64,000 nt of DNA from Batkoa obscura. Its lineage: Eukaryota; Entomophthoromycota; Entomophthoromycetes; Entomophthorales; Batkoaceae. How positions within the stretch are numbered: position 1 is the stretch's first letter; the number at the start of each line of letters is the position of its first letter. Location of the stretch: assembly GCA_030770535.1 (NCBI GenBank), contig JASVEC010000006.1:434001-498000 (forward strand), read 5' to 3'. The notes beneath the pieces are model-generated. The model was not told the origin of the DNA. It worked only from the letters and a program-made list of their open reading frames with translations, and ran no database searches. Made by a program: the position numbers and the translations under genes. Positions 10,810 through 22,775 of this stretch are shown here, one piece after another.

Positions 10810-12180
10810 TATATAATGACGCTTATGGCCTGTAAATATCGTAATTCAAGATATCAACCATAAACCATTTATGTGAAAAAGCGTTACCTTTTATGTTGTG
10901 TTATCATTATTTAATACTACTTGTTCCTCAGATCAGCAGAAAATGTAAAAACACTTTTTTATATAATTAGCAAGCAAACTTCTATTATTAGCAAATCTAA
11001 TGATTAGATTGCTATTTCTGATCCTTCTTAAGCCGGCTGTATATTCGTTTTTGGATTTTTACATTAAGTCACACGATAAATCAATTTTTAGATACTTTAA
11101 TAGTTGCTGTAAGGATTCTCTATATCCAATGAATATTCTGAGCGCATTTGTATACTAAACATAAACTTACACAATAAACTATTAGTTTTAATATAATATT
11201 GCCTGTCTCAGAAATCAGTAAGGAATACAGTGTTCTTCATTCCATTCAACCGAAAAATTGTTTCAGCAAAAGTATTAAATGTGTTGCTATTTTGATCACT
11301 ACACATAATGTGTAGCTACTTTTTTGGGGGTTTTAAAATAACTATTGAATATTTTTAGGAGGAAGTTTTTATGTACAAAATTAAACACACAACAAGGATT
11401 TCAATACAAAATGATTCAATTAATTTGAAAAAGATTTTAAACTTATTATTAGTGGGTAATAAAAGAGTAATCCTCATTCAGTTAACTTCTAAATCCAAAA
11501 TAGTATGGAAATAAAAATCAAATACATAACTATCAAAAAAAGGAAAACCGAACTTCTAAGACTAAGAAACTAAGGACTAAACCTACAAAGAGATCATCTT
11601 AATCCATAATCGAATCTACACTTAAAAGTCCATGTAAAAAAATCTCGATAATGAGTTGTATTTCTACAGCTTACTAACAAATCAATTAATTTAATAAAAA
11701 TAAACCAATCTACTTCATTAATATTTCCGAGGAATTTCCATAGAGCTTTAAAATTTGAAAAGACTGAATCTTTCTTTAGTGTTTAAACTCCGTAGTATTT
11801 CTTTTTATTACCCAGAGTTTTATTAATATCTGGTATTGCTTTTTATTCAAAACTTTTGCCTTATTTTTCTTGTGGGACATTATATTTTACCTATTATTAA
11901 ACCCAGATTATAAACTTCGTTCCTGAATTTTAAAAAATAATTTCATCTCCAACCAATTAATGTGGCTCAAAGCAATCCAACTTAAAATAATTGGATGAAT
12001 CATAGATTAAGTAAGTCCATTTTATTGATCAGCCTACAAAATAAAAGTAAAAATTAAGCTAATTTTAATTTAAAAATTGATCATCCAAATAAACTTTAAT
12101 GATAAGAATTTAAGCCACATTCACTATTTTATTAAAACTTATCGAAATACTATTGTAATTTCTTTTTACTTTATTCACTT
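10810..12180. other. Intergenic stretch
   Basis: About 1.4 kb between divergently oriented genes. Frames are short and interrupted and no repeat family copy is seen. A small palindrome (CTACACAT-A-ATGTGTAG) lies near 11300. Confidence 0.5.
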
Positions 12181-13120
12181 ATGTCTAGTAAAGAAGTCAC
12201 GTTTTTACCTTTACAACAGAGGGTTATTATTTTAATCAAAGTAACCAATTTCTATTACTATTTTATTATTTTTCGTTAACAGTTATTAAAATAGAAACTT
12301 GATGGTCTTTGGTTTCTATTAAATATAACGGGACTCACATTTGGCTTAACATATACACTATTGCCAATATTGTTTGATAAAGACAAATTATCAATAATAT
12401 ATAAGTCCATCTTTTTAATATCTTTATTATCGGATAGTTTGATATTCCTTAAATATTTTGGTGTAAGTATTGTCATTTTATTTATTACTTATAACTTACT
12501 TTATTTATAGTTAAAAGGGTTTAAACTTGGCTTTAAATCTTTACTATCTTTATTTAGTTGGGAGCCCTTTTGTTACTTGGTCTATTCAGTTATATTTTTA
12601 AATTTAAAATTTACCTATGGTAATATAGCTTTATAATATAATAATGACACTTATTAAATTAATTAGGATCAACATTACCAATTAGTATAAGATATTTGAA
12701 AAATAGCATAAACTTTATAAGAAAAGACATATTAATATTAATTGAGCCAGTGATACAAAAGGAATTGATAAGATATAAATTAAATCCTGATCAAAAATTA
12801 GATATAAAATTATCTAACGTTTATTTAAAGCTACAATCTCTTATTTTAACTTTGACTCCAATTTTATTAAAGTTAAACATATTAATTGAGCTATTCTTGT
12901 TGCCTCTTAGTGTATTATTTTCTAGTTTGTAAGTGTTTATAATTTATATTAATAATACAATTGACAATTTATGTTTCTTAGATTAAGTTTTAAATTATTA
13001 CCTGTCTTATTTTATGGCTTATTTTTAAAATTACGTATATCCAACTGTAAAGCATTTAAATCTTTATTATTCAATTTATTAGCTATTAATTTTCCAATGT
13101 TAAAATCATTAGTTCAATAA
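12181..13120 (+). CDS. TMEM33/Pom33-like membrane protein A
   Basis: Five exons: 12181-12240, 12295-12462, 12511-12619, 12667-12928, 12982-13120, giving 245 residues in a continuous frame with GT/AG junctions. The product has four hydrophobic segments: two N-terminal (WFLLNITGLTFGLTYTLLP, IYKSIFLISLLSDSLIFL), one near 85-105 (CYLVYSVIFLNL), and a C-terminal hydrophobic region (LLPLSVLFSSLLSFKLLPVLFY). The middle segment TLPISIRYLKNSINFI corresponds to the loop and helix region typical of TMEM33, yeast Pom33/Per33 and fission-yeast Tts1, which shape ER membranes and support nuclear pore placement. It is shorter and more diverged than the second family member at 16789-17796. It converges with the SRP receptor beta gene, with a 115-nt gap. 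Family call is moderate; the gene structure is well supported. Confidence 0.65.
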
Positions 13121-13235
13121 GAATATAATAATTTTAATAACTATTATGGCTGGCCAAGAAATCTACCTATTTAAATAAATAAATGTTATAATAATTGTAT
13201 ATAAAATTGATTTGAACTTACTATATTATAATTTA

Positions 13236-14210
13236 TTAACAAGATTCGGTCCAATTTAATACCTCCCTTAATTGATTATAATTTACACTATTTTTTCCAT
13301 CTTTAGTTTTAGGCAATGAGCCTAAAGATAGTGACAAAAAGTCGACTGAGTTTGTATTTAAATCCGTAAACTCGAATTTTTTATTTTCATAACCTAAAAA
13401 CACATTACTTTGCTCTTCATTTTCCTCTCCTAAGCTTTCCATTAAATTTGAACTTTTACTTTCTCTTTGTTTGTCTCTGTAAAGTTGAAAATCATTAGTA
13501 TGAATAAATATTGGATAATCATGATAATTAAATTACATTTCACTTTCTAATAATGACTTTAGTCTTGGTATCGAAATAGAAGTAGCTAAATCAGATTTAT
13601 TAGCAATAATCAAAATTGGCAACGAATTTTCAATAACAAAAGGTTGAGACAAAATATCATAAAGGGCTCTAAAGGAAAAGATAAACATCATCATTGAAAT
13701 TATATTAAATAAATATTACTCTGAAACTTTTATAATATTTCTAGTAGCAGAGAAGGCATCGATCATGAATACTATTCCTTTAATGCTGTTTTCATATTTG
13801 TTAATCAATTGTGTTCTTAATTTATCATGCCCTGGTACATCTATTATTTTCATCATCTTTTCTGTCAGCGGCTCTCCTTCTTCATCAACTGGCCTTACTA
13901 ATGCTTCATTACTTTTTAATGAAGTATGCGTTGGAAGCATTAACCCTGTTCTTAACTATGATATTATAAATACTATAAATATTAGATCATATCAATACTT
14001 ACTAAAGTAAATAAGGTAGTCTTTCCGCTATTTGATAAACCAGTTAGGATAAATGCATCTCTTTCATTTAATAATTTGTTGTTAAATTTTAAATAGCCTA
14101 TTAATCAAAATTTAATATTATTGATAATGACCAAATTTAGATAAATTACCAAGGACTCCCACAACTAGTAGCACTATTATCGCTATACTTAATAATAAAA
14201 CCGTCTTCAT
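13236..14210 (-). CDS. Signal recognition particle receptor subunit beta
   Basis: Five exons on the minus strand: 14150-14210, 14003-14097, 13720-13955, 13537-13668, 13236-13476, giving 254 residues. The N-terminus is a membrane anchor (VLLLSIAIIVLLVVGVLG), as expected for the ER-anchored beta subunit that holds SRP receptor alpha at the translocon. GTPase motifs are visible: P-loop GLSNSGKT (about 40-47), switch II DVPGHDKLR, and NKSD for guanine specificity. The C-terminal segment ends in LREVLNWTES. Length fits the family (about 250-270). Several introns fall inside motifs, so the gene appears as short fragments when read without splicing. Essential cotranslational targeting gene; no sign of damage. 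Confidence 0.9.
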
Positions 14211-14810
14211 TTTTAGTAAACTAAAAGAAATAAAATTTTATAAATTTCATCTCGTATTTTAAGTTGCCAATAATTAATTCAATAAATTACGTAACGAATA
14301 GCGATTGGCTGGATACTAAAAAAGCATCAATATCCAAATAATTATTAATAGGTTATTATTAATGCAATAATAATGCTATAATAATACTATAACAACATAT
14401 TTTGGTATGTTAAAATTATTTTTTATTCATTTTATTTTATTTTACTGATATATTTTTTACACTTTTTTCACACTTTTAAAATACCGGTTTTTAAACAATG
14501 TTCTTTTTTCAAGGGGAAAAAGTGGCATTTCAAAGCCAAAACAAATGCCAATAAAGAAGAAGATAAGGAATAATAAGCCAATTAAAATCTAGTTTCAATT
14601 AACAATCATTAATTAAAAAAAGTATAAGTTAGACAAGTTCATTTTTTATTAAATAATATAAATCTCAATTAAAGGAGCATCTATATATTATTATATATAA
14701 TTGTTATCTTAATAGCTAAATAGTTATCTCTAACCTTATTGTTATTTAATAATTGTCATTTCTCCTATCTACATATTGCCTTTAATTTTGTTTAAAAAGT
14801 ACAAATTAGG
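14211..14810. other. Divergent promoter region
   Basis: 600 nt of AT-rich DNA between the start codons of the SRP receptor beta gene and the septin gene. No other gene is seen; it probably carries both promoters. Confidence 0.5.
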
Positions 14811-16637
14811 ATGTTAGCAAGTAAGTTTAATTTTATGATTTGCAGTAATAAAATAACGATTGTTATTAGCACCTGAGCGTAGCGGTACCGTAACCATGAC
14901 TAATGGTTTCGGAAATGTAAATGAAGTTCTTTTCTTTTAAAACATGAATTAAATTTATTTTGATAGAATAATTATCGCACTAAAAAGTTAGGAGGATATG
15001 TTGGATTTGGTAATTTACCAAATCAGGTACATCGCAAAGCAGTTAAAAAAGGATTTTATTTTACTATGATGGTTGTTGGTAAGACTATCTAAATCGTAAA
15101 TAAGCATAAATTTTAATTAATTCAGGTGAGTCTGGACTTGGAAAATCAACACTTATCAATACCTTATTTAATACTCGACTTTATCCCGAAAAAACTGATG
15201 TTAATCCAACTAGCTACACTCCAAAAACAGTAGAACTACAAACTATAAGCGCAGGTATTATTTAATGTAGCATATTCGCCAATCTGTATTAACGATCATT
15301 TTAAATAGATATCGAAGAGAATGGAGTAAAATTAAATTTAACTGTCATTGATACTCCTGGATTTGGTGATTTTGTTAATAATGAAGATAGGTAAGTGGTG
15401 TTTTAAGAGCAATTTATAAACGATATTAAATTATCTTAGTTGGAGACCAATCCTTGACAACATCGAACAAAGATATAGTGCTTATCTTGATCAAGAATCT
15501 CGAGTTAACAGGTCTCAAATTCTAGATAACCGAGTTCATGCTTGTTTATATTTTATTGCACCTACTGGTCATGCGTTAGTTTTTATTATAATTTATATAA
15601 GCTGTAGCTTAATTTTATTTAGTTTAAAGCCATTAGATATTGAGTTTATGAAAAGATTACACACCAAAGTGAATTTAATACCTATTATTGCTAAATCAGA
15701 TACTCTTACTGAAGAAGAAGTTGTTTCATTTAAAGAGCGTATACTTAATGATATCAACTACCATAATATTCAAATATTTAAACCCTCTATTTATGAAAAT
15801 GATGATCCAGATTCAGTAGCTGAGCTTAGTGAAATTACTGTAATGCAATATTTGTTTTATATTTTTATAACTCACGTATTCATTTAGGGGAAAATTCCAT
15901 TTGCCGTAGTTGGTGGTACTGAAGAATACCCAGTTAACGGTAAATTAGTAAGAGGACGTAAATATCCATGGGGTGTTATTGAAGGTAATATAATTTATAA
16001 AAATAAGTGGAACAGATCTAATTAAATAACTTAGTTGATAACGAAGAGCATAATGATTTTGTTAAGCTTCGTCAAATGTTAATAAGGTAATTAATAAGAA
16101 ACAAAAATAAATATCGATTAAACTTTCTTTTAATAGAACCAATCTTGAAGACTTGAAAGATCACACTGATACTCAGCTTTATGAAAAATTCAGATCTGCC
16201 AAATTACTTTCTCAAGGCCATGTTCAAGATAATTCTGTATTTAAAGAAGTCAAGTAAGATAAATTAACAATATGATTTGACATAATTAATCTACTAATAT
16301 CTTTATAGCCCAGTAACTAAGATGGAAGAAGAAAGACAACTTCATGAAGCCAAAATGCAAAAGATGGAAGCCGAAATGAAGATGGTATTCCAACAAAAAG
16401 TACAAGAAAAAGAGCAAAAACTTAAAAATTCCGAAGATGAAGTAAGTTTTACTAATGCTATTTATTATAATCATTTTAACTTAAATATTTTAGTTATATG
16501 CTCGTCATAAAGATCTAAAGGAAGCCTTAGAGAAACAACGTATGGAGTTAGAAGAGAAAAAGAAACGCCTTGAGGCTGGGCTTAGACCTATCACACCTGA
16601 TAAGAGTAAAAAGAAAGGTTTTGCTTTCAAACAATAA
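14811..16637 (+). CDS. Septin, Cdc3/AspB-like
   Basis: Twelve exons: 14811-14820, 14870-14916, 14967-15078, 15126-15254, 15309-15390, 15440-15574, 15623-15839, 15888-15984, 16035-16086, 16137-16253, 16309-16441, 16494-16637, giving 424 residues with every phase consistent. The GTP-binding domain has P-loop GESGLGKST (about 57-65), G3 DTPGFGD, G4 AKSD and the septin unique element with WGVIEVDNEEH. Upstream of the P-loop the [16 protein letters not shown] block is typical of the Cdc3/AspB group. The last 100 residues form a charged coiled coil ([19 protein letters not shown]...), also as in that group. Septins assemble into hetero-oligomeric filaments at septa and growing tips. The 10-nt first exon is unusually small. 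It converges with the TMEM33-like gene B. Confidence 0.9.
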
Positions 16638-16788
16638 ATTTCTATGATTCGTTATCAATTTTACTAATTTGTTACTTATTTTATTTAAACTATTTATGTT
16701 ATACTATTTCAGTGTTAATATTTATTTTTAGTAGAGATTACATAATGAATTGGCTATAAAAATTGAATTGTTTTATTAAAGGCAAAAA

Positions 16789-17796
16789 TTATTGGGATCT
16801 ATTGGCAGCAGCAGTAGCGGCAGTAGATGGGAAAACCGACGATAAAAATTGCTTTAATTTGTAATAATAAGTTTTAACAGTTTCTGGTACTTTTGGAGTT
16901 AAAACATAGCTATCAACTAATTTTTCCAATTGTCCAAAAGCAACTCTAGTTTGTGGAGACTTGCTTGCTTTTATTTTTAAGAAGAAAAGGTAAGCAATAA
17001 TGGCATAGGAAGTTACATTACGGCTAAAGGAATTTGTTATAAATGAATAATAAACAAATGATAAAACTCTTACAGTAAAAAGTTGACAAAAATCAAAGCT
17101 GGAATAATTGAAACTTCAGCAAAACTGGCAATTTCAATTGCTTTTAAATAATAACGACTTTTAAGGACATCGAGTGCCAAAGCTAATTGTGCTGGATAAC
17201 TTTTGGTTTCTTTGTGCTCTTCAATTTCTTTTTTAATTTCTGGGAATAAAAGTGGTAAAATATTAGAACGTATGTAGCCAGCTAAATGGAATAAAGAAAA
17301 TATAAAGAAGGGGACCAAAGTGACTAAAAAAAAGTCAACATTAACTCTAAATAAAAATAAAAACCTTACATGAAAGAACGCGTGAAAAAAGCCAGAAAGT
17401 GGCAAGAAGAAGATATAGAGAATTATCATCAATGAGTACTTTTTGAATGTATTGTACAGATAAACTGAATGGCTATAAGGGATTAATCAAAGTTTAAAAA
17501 TATATTACTTAATTTTACTTGATTCGTGAGATAGATAACTAAACCATAACTAAACATAGCACTCAAATAAACTAATCTATATGCTTTAGTAAAACTGAAA
17601 GCTGAAAATACATAAAAAATAGTTCCAAGTACAACTAACAAATGACCAGTAAACCAACGGAATTGTTGAGTCTAAATAAAGAATATGTATAAATATATTA
17701 TTTTACTTTAAATAGAGCTGTAAAAATAATTACACCAAAAATAGCTTGTAAGCGATTAAAAGCTTCACCGACAGAGGCAACGTTATTTAAAGCCAT
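16789..17796 (-). CDS. TMEM33/Pom33-like membrane protein B
   Basis: Four exons on the minus strand: 17707-17796, 17509-17671, 17074-17464, 16789-17023, giving 292 residues. The N-terminus has the FNRLQAIFGVIIFTALF segment and a second hydrophobic stretch (TGHLLVVLGTIFYVFS). The loop TKAYRLVYLSAMFSYGLVIY is followed by a third hydrophobic stretch (MMIILYIFFLPLSGFF) and the conserved FSLFHLAGYIR helix, then a soluble tail (SPQTRVAFGQLEKLVD). This matches TMEM33/Pom33/Tts1 proteins, ER and nuclear-envelope tubule shapers. It is the more typical of two family members in this window. In exon 3 a possible mini-intron inside HVRFLFLFRVNVDF was considered but its length is not frame-neutral, so I leave the exon continuous. 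The exon 2-3 junction was chosen to keep phase. Confidence 0.8.
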
Positions 17797-18612
17797 AATG
17801 AATAAAATAGAAGATTAAAAGGTTTAAAGCTTTGTAGTTTTTTATTTATGTGTGTCAAATTTTTTTAATAACTATTACATCAAATAAGATTGATTTATGC
17901 TCTAATTTTCTTATTTTGCTTATTTATTATGTCAGATGTTGGAATTACCTTATTGGCTATAAATAGAACCTAATAAAATTACTCAATAATGATTCTTTCA
18001 AAAATATTTAAAAAATATATTTAATTAGATGGTCATAAATAATTGGAAATATAACAGGTTACAACAACAATAAATAAGTGGAAATTTATAATTAAACCAA
18101 CTTTTATAATATGTACATGCATTTAAAATCGATGAGTAAACTTTTATAATTTTATTATGAATAATAAAATGAAACACCTTGTTAATAATTATTTGAAGGC
18201 TTTTTTTTAAGAACATAAAACAGTAAAATAAAAAAAGAAGTTTCAAAAAGAAAAATCGAAGCCTAATTTATTCAGCCAATCATTATGTCAGAATAGAAAT
18301 TGAACTATAAATAAGACATGAAAAAATAGGAGGTTTTTTTTCTTATGTAAACAACAAACTTAATCTTTTGGATGACTAAAGGAGACAGGAGATAATACTA
18401 ATGAGGACAACGTTCAACTTCTCGTGGGTTGATGGCTTCATGAAGGCGAATTAGCCTGAAAGCTACATGGCGCTGTGCCAATTAAGTTAGTCTCTTAAGA
18501 TCTTTTTATAAGGTTTAATCTAAGAGTTGAATTAATTTTTGGAACCCAATGGGTTGAAATTTATAAATAATAATAATAATTTAAAAATCCTATAAAATTC
18601 TATTTGTTCTAT
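17797..18612. other. Intergenic stretch with a more GC-rich island
   Basis: No protein gene seen. Bases about 18365-18500 are clearly richer in G and C than their surroundings and contain short self-complementary pieces (GAAGGC...GCCTGAA, TGGCGC). This could be an unrecognised structured RNA, but it matches no RNA family I can identify. Confidence 0.35.
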
Positions 18613-19489
18613 TTATTCAGCTAATACCGACATGATCTTGTACGCTCTATCTTTTTGAAACTCACTATATCCAGTTTTTTTAATATTTTCTTCATTTTTG
18701 TTTTCACTCTCTTTTGTCTTTTCTTCTTTTTGTTCTTCTTTTTCCTCTTCTTTTACTTCTTCCTTTGTTTCCTCTTTTGTATCATCTATATTGTCGCTTT
18801 CGAATATTTCCTTAGCTTCTTCTAATAAGGACTAGAAAAATATGAGATTATAAAAAATAGTCCAAAAATAAAGTTACTTGTCTAGCTTTCCCTTTTGAAT
18901 CCTTTATATAAAGAAGGATATTTTCAAATACATCCTCATCAAACTTTAAAAGCTTAAAAAATGATATAGATAATATACTATTATTTTACCTTATTTTCAG
19001 TATATAAATTTTGGAATATATAGACTTGTACTATTTTTCTAAACTTCCATTGGTCTCTATATGATTTAAATTGTTCAAGATAAGCTACTGCTTCCGCTAG
19101 TTCTATATTTTCTCATGAATACAGTTTTAAGCTTTGAATAAAATTAAATTACTGAATTTCTCCTGAGATTCATCTCGTTTAGTTGGCGGAACCTTAACTT
19201 TTTTAATACTCTTACTTTCTTCTGTAACTATAAAAATGATATTCAATAAACAACGATCACAAAGAACAGACTTTAACTAACCTTCTTCTTTTTCATCACC
19301 TTCGTTATCACCACCCTCGTTTAAAGCGTTTTCTTTATCATCTTGTTCAGCTTTATGTTTTTTAACTTGCTCATATAAATCTTTAACTCTATCCTCATCT
19401 CTCTTTTTACCTTTTCTTTCTTTTTTATTTTGCTTACTTTTGTAATTCTTATCTTGCGTTATTGCTTTTTTCTCAATTGGATTATCCAT
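18613..19489 (-). CDS. WKF-domain protein (C7orf50-like)
   Basis: Five exons on the minus strand: 19282-19489, 19153-19227, 18990-19111, 18878-18952, 18613-18831, giving 232 residues. The N-terminal 90 residues are highly charged (KKERKGKKRDEDRVKD, DKENALNEGG). The centre holds the WKF domain: AVAYLEQFKSYRDQWKFRK, then IVQVYIFQNLY, then a FDEDVFENILLYIKD helix and a Gly-Lys-Ala-Arg end, in the order seen in human C7orf50 and its fungal homologues. The C-terminus is a Glu/Lys-rich region followed by a short ordered tail. The family is nuclear or nucleolar and linked to ribosome biogenesis by association only. The WKF core motif is clear; the biochemical function is not known. Confidence 0.8.
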
Positions 19490-19990
19490 TTTATATTAAA
19501 TATTATTGAAAAACTAGAATCTGATTTTTATTTAAACTATCCTATTTCAGTAAATTTATTAACTTTCGAGAAGCCAATCAACGTGAAGGATTTTATCTAA
19601 CAAAAAAATAAAAAAAGATTGTTTTATTTGTATTATTTATTCTCTTATAATAGAATCAATATAACATCTTTTTAATATCTGAACCTTTTTATTTGCTTAT
19701 TAAGTTATTATAGTTCATAAGTTTACATATAATCCTTTTTTTAATTTAAGCAATTAGTATATAATTTATAGAGATTTATTTGTATATACAAATAACTATT
19801 TAATTTATCAAAAAGGTTAATAATATTCTAAACTAACAAAAAAGCTCAGTACATCAAATGGTACAATGTATATTAATGACTTTGTTAGTAGCTCTAAATG
19901 ATAACGATGTTATAAATCTTTTTTAGTCTAAAATGTCACCATTGTTGATTTTACCCAAGATATCATTTTATATTGGTAATAGAAATGAAT
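19490..19990. other. Intergenic stretch
   Basis: AT-rich DNA upstream of the WKF gene. No gene or structured element seen before the repeat pair that follows. Confidence 0.5.
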
Positions 19991-20100
19991 ATATGGGGAT
20001 GTATTTTTGTGTTTAATAATTTTACTAACAATTTTTCCGCTCAAATAGTGCTTAAAGATGGAAAAAGTGATGAAGCCAAGAAACACACAACCCCCCATAT
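19991..20100 (+). mobile_element. Approximately 105-bp TIR element (MITE), copy 1a
   Basis: Full-length member of the small repeat family: starts ATATGGGGATGTATTTTTG, has the central CCGCTCAAATAG...GGAAAAAGTGATGAA core, and ends in CCCCCCATAT. The outer ends are inverted repeats (GGGGATGT versus ACACnnCCCC-type). It shares its right-hand ATAT with copy 1b, which points the opposite way. Confidence 0.85.
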
Positions 20101-20195
20101 AGGGTTTTTTTTCCATTTCATTTTTTCCATTTTTTGAGTGCGATTTGAACGGAAGAATTAGTAAAATTATTAAACACAAAAATACATCCTCATAT
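20097..20195 (-). mobile_element. Approximately 105-bp TIR element (MITE), copy 1b
   Basis: Inverted copy abutting copy 1a: reads AGGGTTTTTTTTCCATTTC..., core GAGTGCGATTTGAACGGAAG, and ends AATACATCCTCATAT. A run of ATAT marks both ends, so the two copies share a single ATAT at 20097-20100, as expected if one jumped into the target duplication of the other. Confidence 0.8.
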
Positions 20196-20652
20196 AATAA
20201 ATGGTTTCTATAACTATCATAGGAAGTCGGATTTAATTATTTATTATTTTATACTAAACTCAATACAACAAATATCAAATCAAATTGTTCGTCTCAAATA
20301 CACTACACTATATTTAAAGTTGAGGAATAATCAAATCCATTTTATATATTCGGAAAGTTCCACTATCATAATTCAATCAAAGATACATCATTTCAGCTAA
20401 ATATATTTAGCAATGAATAAAAGAATTGAAGTCAATGCATAAGAGAAACATTTTAATAACAATACCATTAGCTTAGTATAGTTCCTAAATAAATAATTTT
20501 ACATGTTTAAATAATAAATTGAAAACAACAATTTAGTTAATTTTAATACTACTTAATAACATTTAATACATTAAATAATTCAATAAAAATTTATTAAGAA
20601 TTTCTAATGACTGTAGTACAAAAGCTACAAAACTATTTTTTATTTTTTTTAA
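20196..20652. other. Promoter-side intergenic DNA of second kelch-like gene
   Basis: AT-rich DNA with no gene seen, between the repeat pair and the plus-strand kelch-like gene. Confidence 0.4.
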
Positions 20653-22083
20653 ATGCTATCAATGTTAATTTTAATTAATCTTTTCTATTATAAAGTCATT
20701 GCATTGCTACCAAGGGTTGATAAAGGTGGATGTATAGTGATTGAAGATAAATTGTATTATTTAGGTGGAAGTACTTATTCACCAAACACTAATTATTTTT
20801 TAAAACAAAATCATGAGGTATTTGCATTAAATTTAAAGGAAGGATTCAAGCTAGCTGGGAACGTTGCGCCATGAGAAAGGAAAAACATAACTAATCCACC
20901 AAGAACAATGTTGACTAAATATATATTTTATATTGGAACTGAAAATCAGCGTAAAACAATAGCAAGTTTTGATACAGATTATAATAGGTTAGGTTTAGTT
21001 AGTAATTATTTTGATATAGAATTAAATAAATGGTATAAAGAAGATTTTATTGATAAGATGTATAATGGGTTTAATATAACAAATATAGAAATAAAGAATT
21101 CTCTACAAATATACTCTATATTACAAGATGAGAAAGATTTAAATCAATTTTATATATCTGGGAGTTTTTGTTATCGTAATTCAACTGAAAGTATATCAAT
21201 TCATTTAAGCTCCTTTAACATTCAAACAAAACAAATAAAATTGATACATAAAACAAATAAGAAGGTTACTTTTGAGCAATTATTTATTTTGAATGACAAA
21301 TTGTATTATGTTGAACATACAACAGAGCATAAACCAGAATTGATATATCGTAATAAAACTTTATATGAATTAGATTTGAAAACATATAATTTAAAAACAT
21401 ATAGTTTGGATACAAATTTGGTATACAATCAATTTACATTTGTAAAAGTTCAGCAATCAATATATCTTATTGGGTTGAGAGATCAGAAGAAAAGAATAAT
21501 GGAAGTTTATGAGTTAAAATTTAACCCGTTTTTATTTAAGAAGATTGATAAAGAAATTACCTCGTTTAATCATTGGGGATGTTTTACTAGCTATAATAAC
21601 TTTATTATAAATTCATTCGGCGTCCAATATGGTAGTGTTGGTCCCCTTCAAGAAAGTACAGATAAAATGTTAATATTAGATACAAAAAGTTGGGAGGCTG
21701 CTGAGGGTTTATCATCCTTAATTAAGAACAAAAAAAATACTAGGAAAGAGGATAGCGAGAACGATAACATAAACAAGAAAGTCGATAAAAACGATGAGAG
21801 AGAAAACAATACTTTGTTAATAGGAGGCGTTGTAGGAGGGGTAAGTGGATTTGTTATAATAGTAACAGCTATAATATTTATATTTTGCAAACGTAAATTG
21901 AAAAAAGATAGGCCACCAAGTATGATTATGGAGCCGATACTTACCAAATCAATTAATCCATTAGATACTAACAACATTTATTATAACCCAGAAATATTTA
22001 ATTATTCCCAAGAAATTGATTATAATAGCACTGTATTACCTATAAAAACACACCTCAAACCCAATAGAGATTACTATAATTGA
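20653..22083 (+). pseudogene. Kelch-like type I membrane protein paralogue, one nonsense codon
   Basis: A continuous plus-strand frame of 476 codons broken only by one TGA at 20872-20874, inside NVAP*ERKN; the paralogue at 4556-6010 has TGG (Trp) at that position (VAPWERNN). The rest matches the paralogue from signal sequence through blades (DKLYYLGGSTYSP, DQKKRIMEVYELKF) to the transmembrane helix (LLIGGVVGGVSGFVIIVTA) and cytoplasmic tail with shared IMEPILTKSINPL. Here the segment that carries the stop in the other copy is intact (FNHWGCFTSYNN). So each member of the pair has one Trp-to-stop change at a different site. Downstream initiation at 20908 could give a 391-residue protein without signal peptide, which is unlikely to be functional at the membrane. 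Confidence 0.7.
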
Positions 22084-22586
22084 AATTTTGTTACTATCAG
22101 TGAAGCTAACGAATTCGAATATCTGAGTTATTTAATAAAGTTTTCCGACTTGATGAAAAAAAAGCTACTTTGAAAATTTAAAATTTCATGGGTCAAAAAT
22201 ATTTCTGCTAGTCTTTTATTCTCTTTTTAAATCTGTTTTCTTTAACACATTATACTAATCTACCATTTGTGACTTTACCCCATCAAGAGTATAAAGAAAG
22301 AGCTATGATGTCTTCCATATCCATCACATTAAATGAACTGCTTTTTCATTATTTTCAACTTTTTACTTTATAGGTACAAATTAAAAATGGGAGCTTTTAA
22401 ATATTATTAAGCAATAATCCTTATTAAATTTATTAATACATTAAATATTGACAGCAGTTATATTAATGTTTTTATTTCACCAATCTCACGACATAAATGC
22501 TAGATTTCCTACACTACTAACAAGGTTATATTTAAGAAAAGTTAAAAGTGTAAACACTAAATAAACCGAAAATTTAAGGCTAATAA
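22084..22586. other. Intergenic stretch
   Basis: No gene or known repeat seen. Confidence 0.4.
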
Positions 22587-22693
22587 TATTAGAGGATGTT
22601 TTTTTTGGTTTCATTACCTTTCCCATTTTTTAAGCACTATTTGAGTGGAAAGATTGTTAGTAAAATCTTAAACAAAAAATACGTCACGATTAT
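22587..22693 (-). mobile_element. Approximately 105-bp TIR element (MITE), copy 2
   Basis: Inverted orientation copy: AGAGGATGTTTTTTTTGG, core TAAGCACTATTTGAGTGG, then TTAGTAAAATCTTAAAC and a degraded end (ACGTCACGAT). Both termini have drifted from GGGG and ATAT, so this is an older insertion. Confidence 0.75.
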
Positions 22694-22775
22694 AAAATGT
22701 TATTGTATAAAATGAGTTCATTTTGTGATTTAAAAATATATATAAATTATGTTCGAAAACTTCAGTAATTCTGAT

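Noticed and set aside
17341-17400. Possible 23- or 46-nt intron inside exon 3 of TMEM33-like gene B (GTAAGG...TTTAG).
   Set aside because: Neither length keeps the frame, and the unspliced frame is open and hydrophobic throughout.
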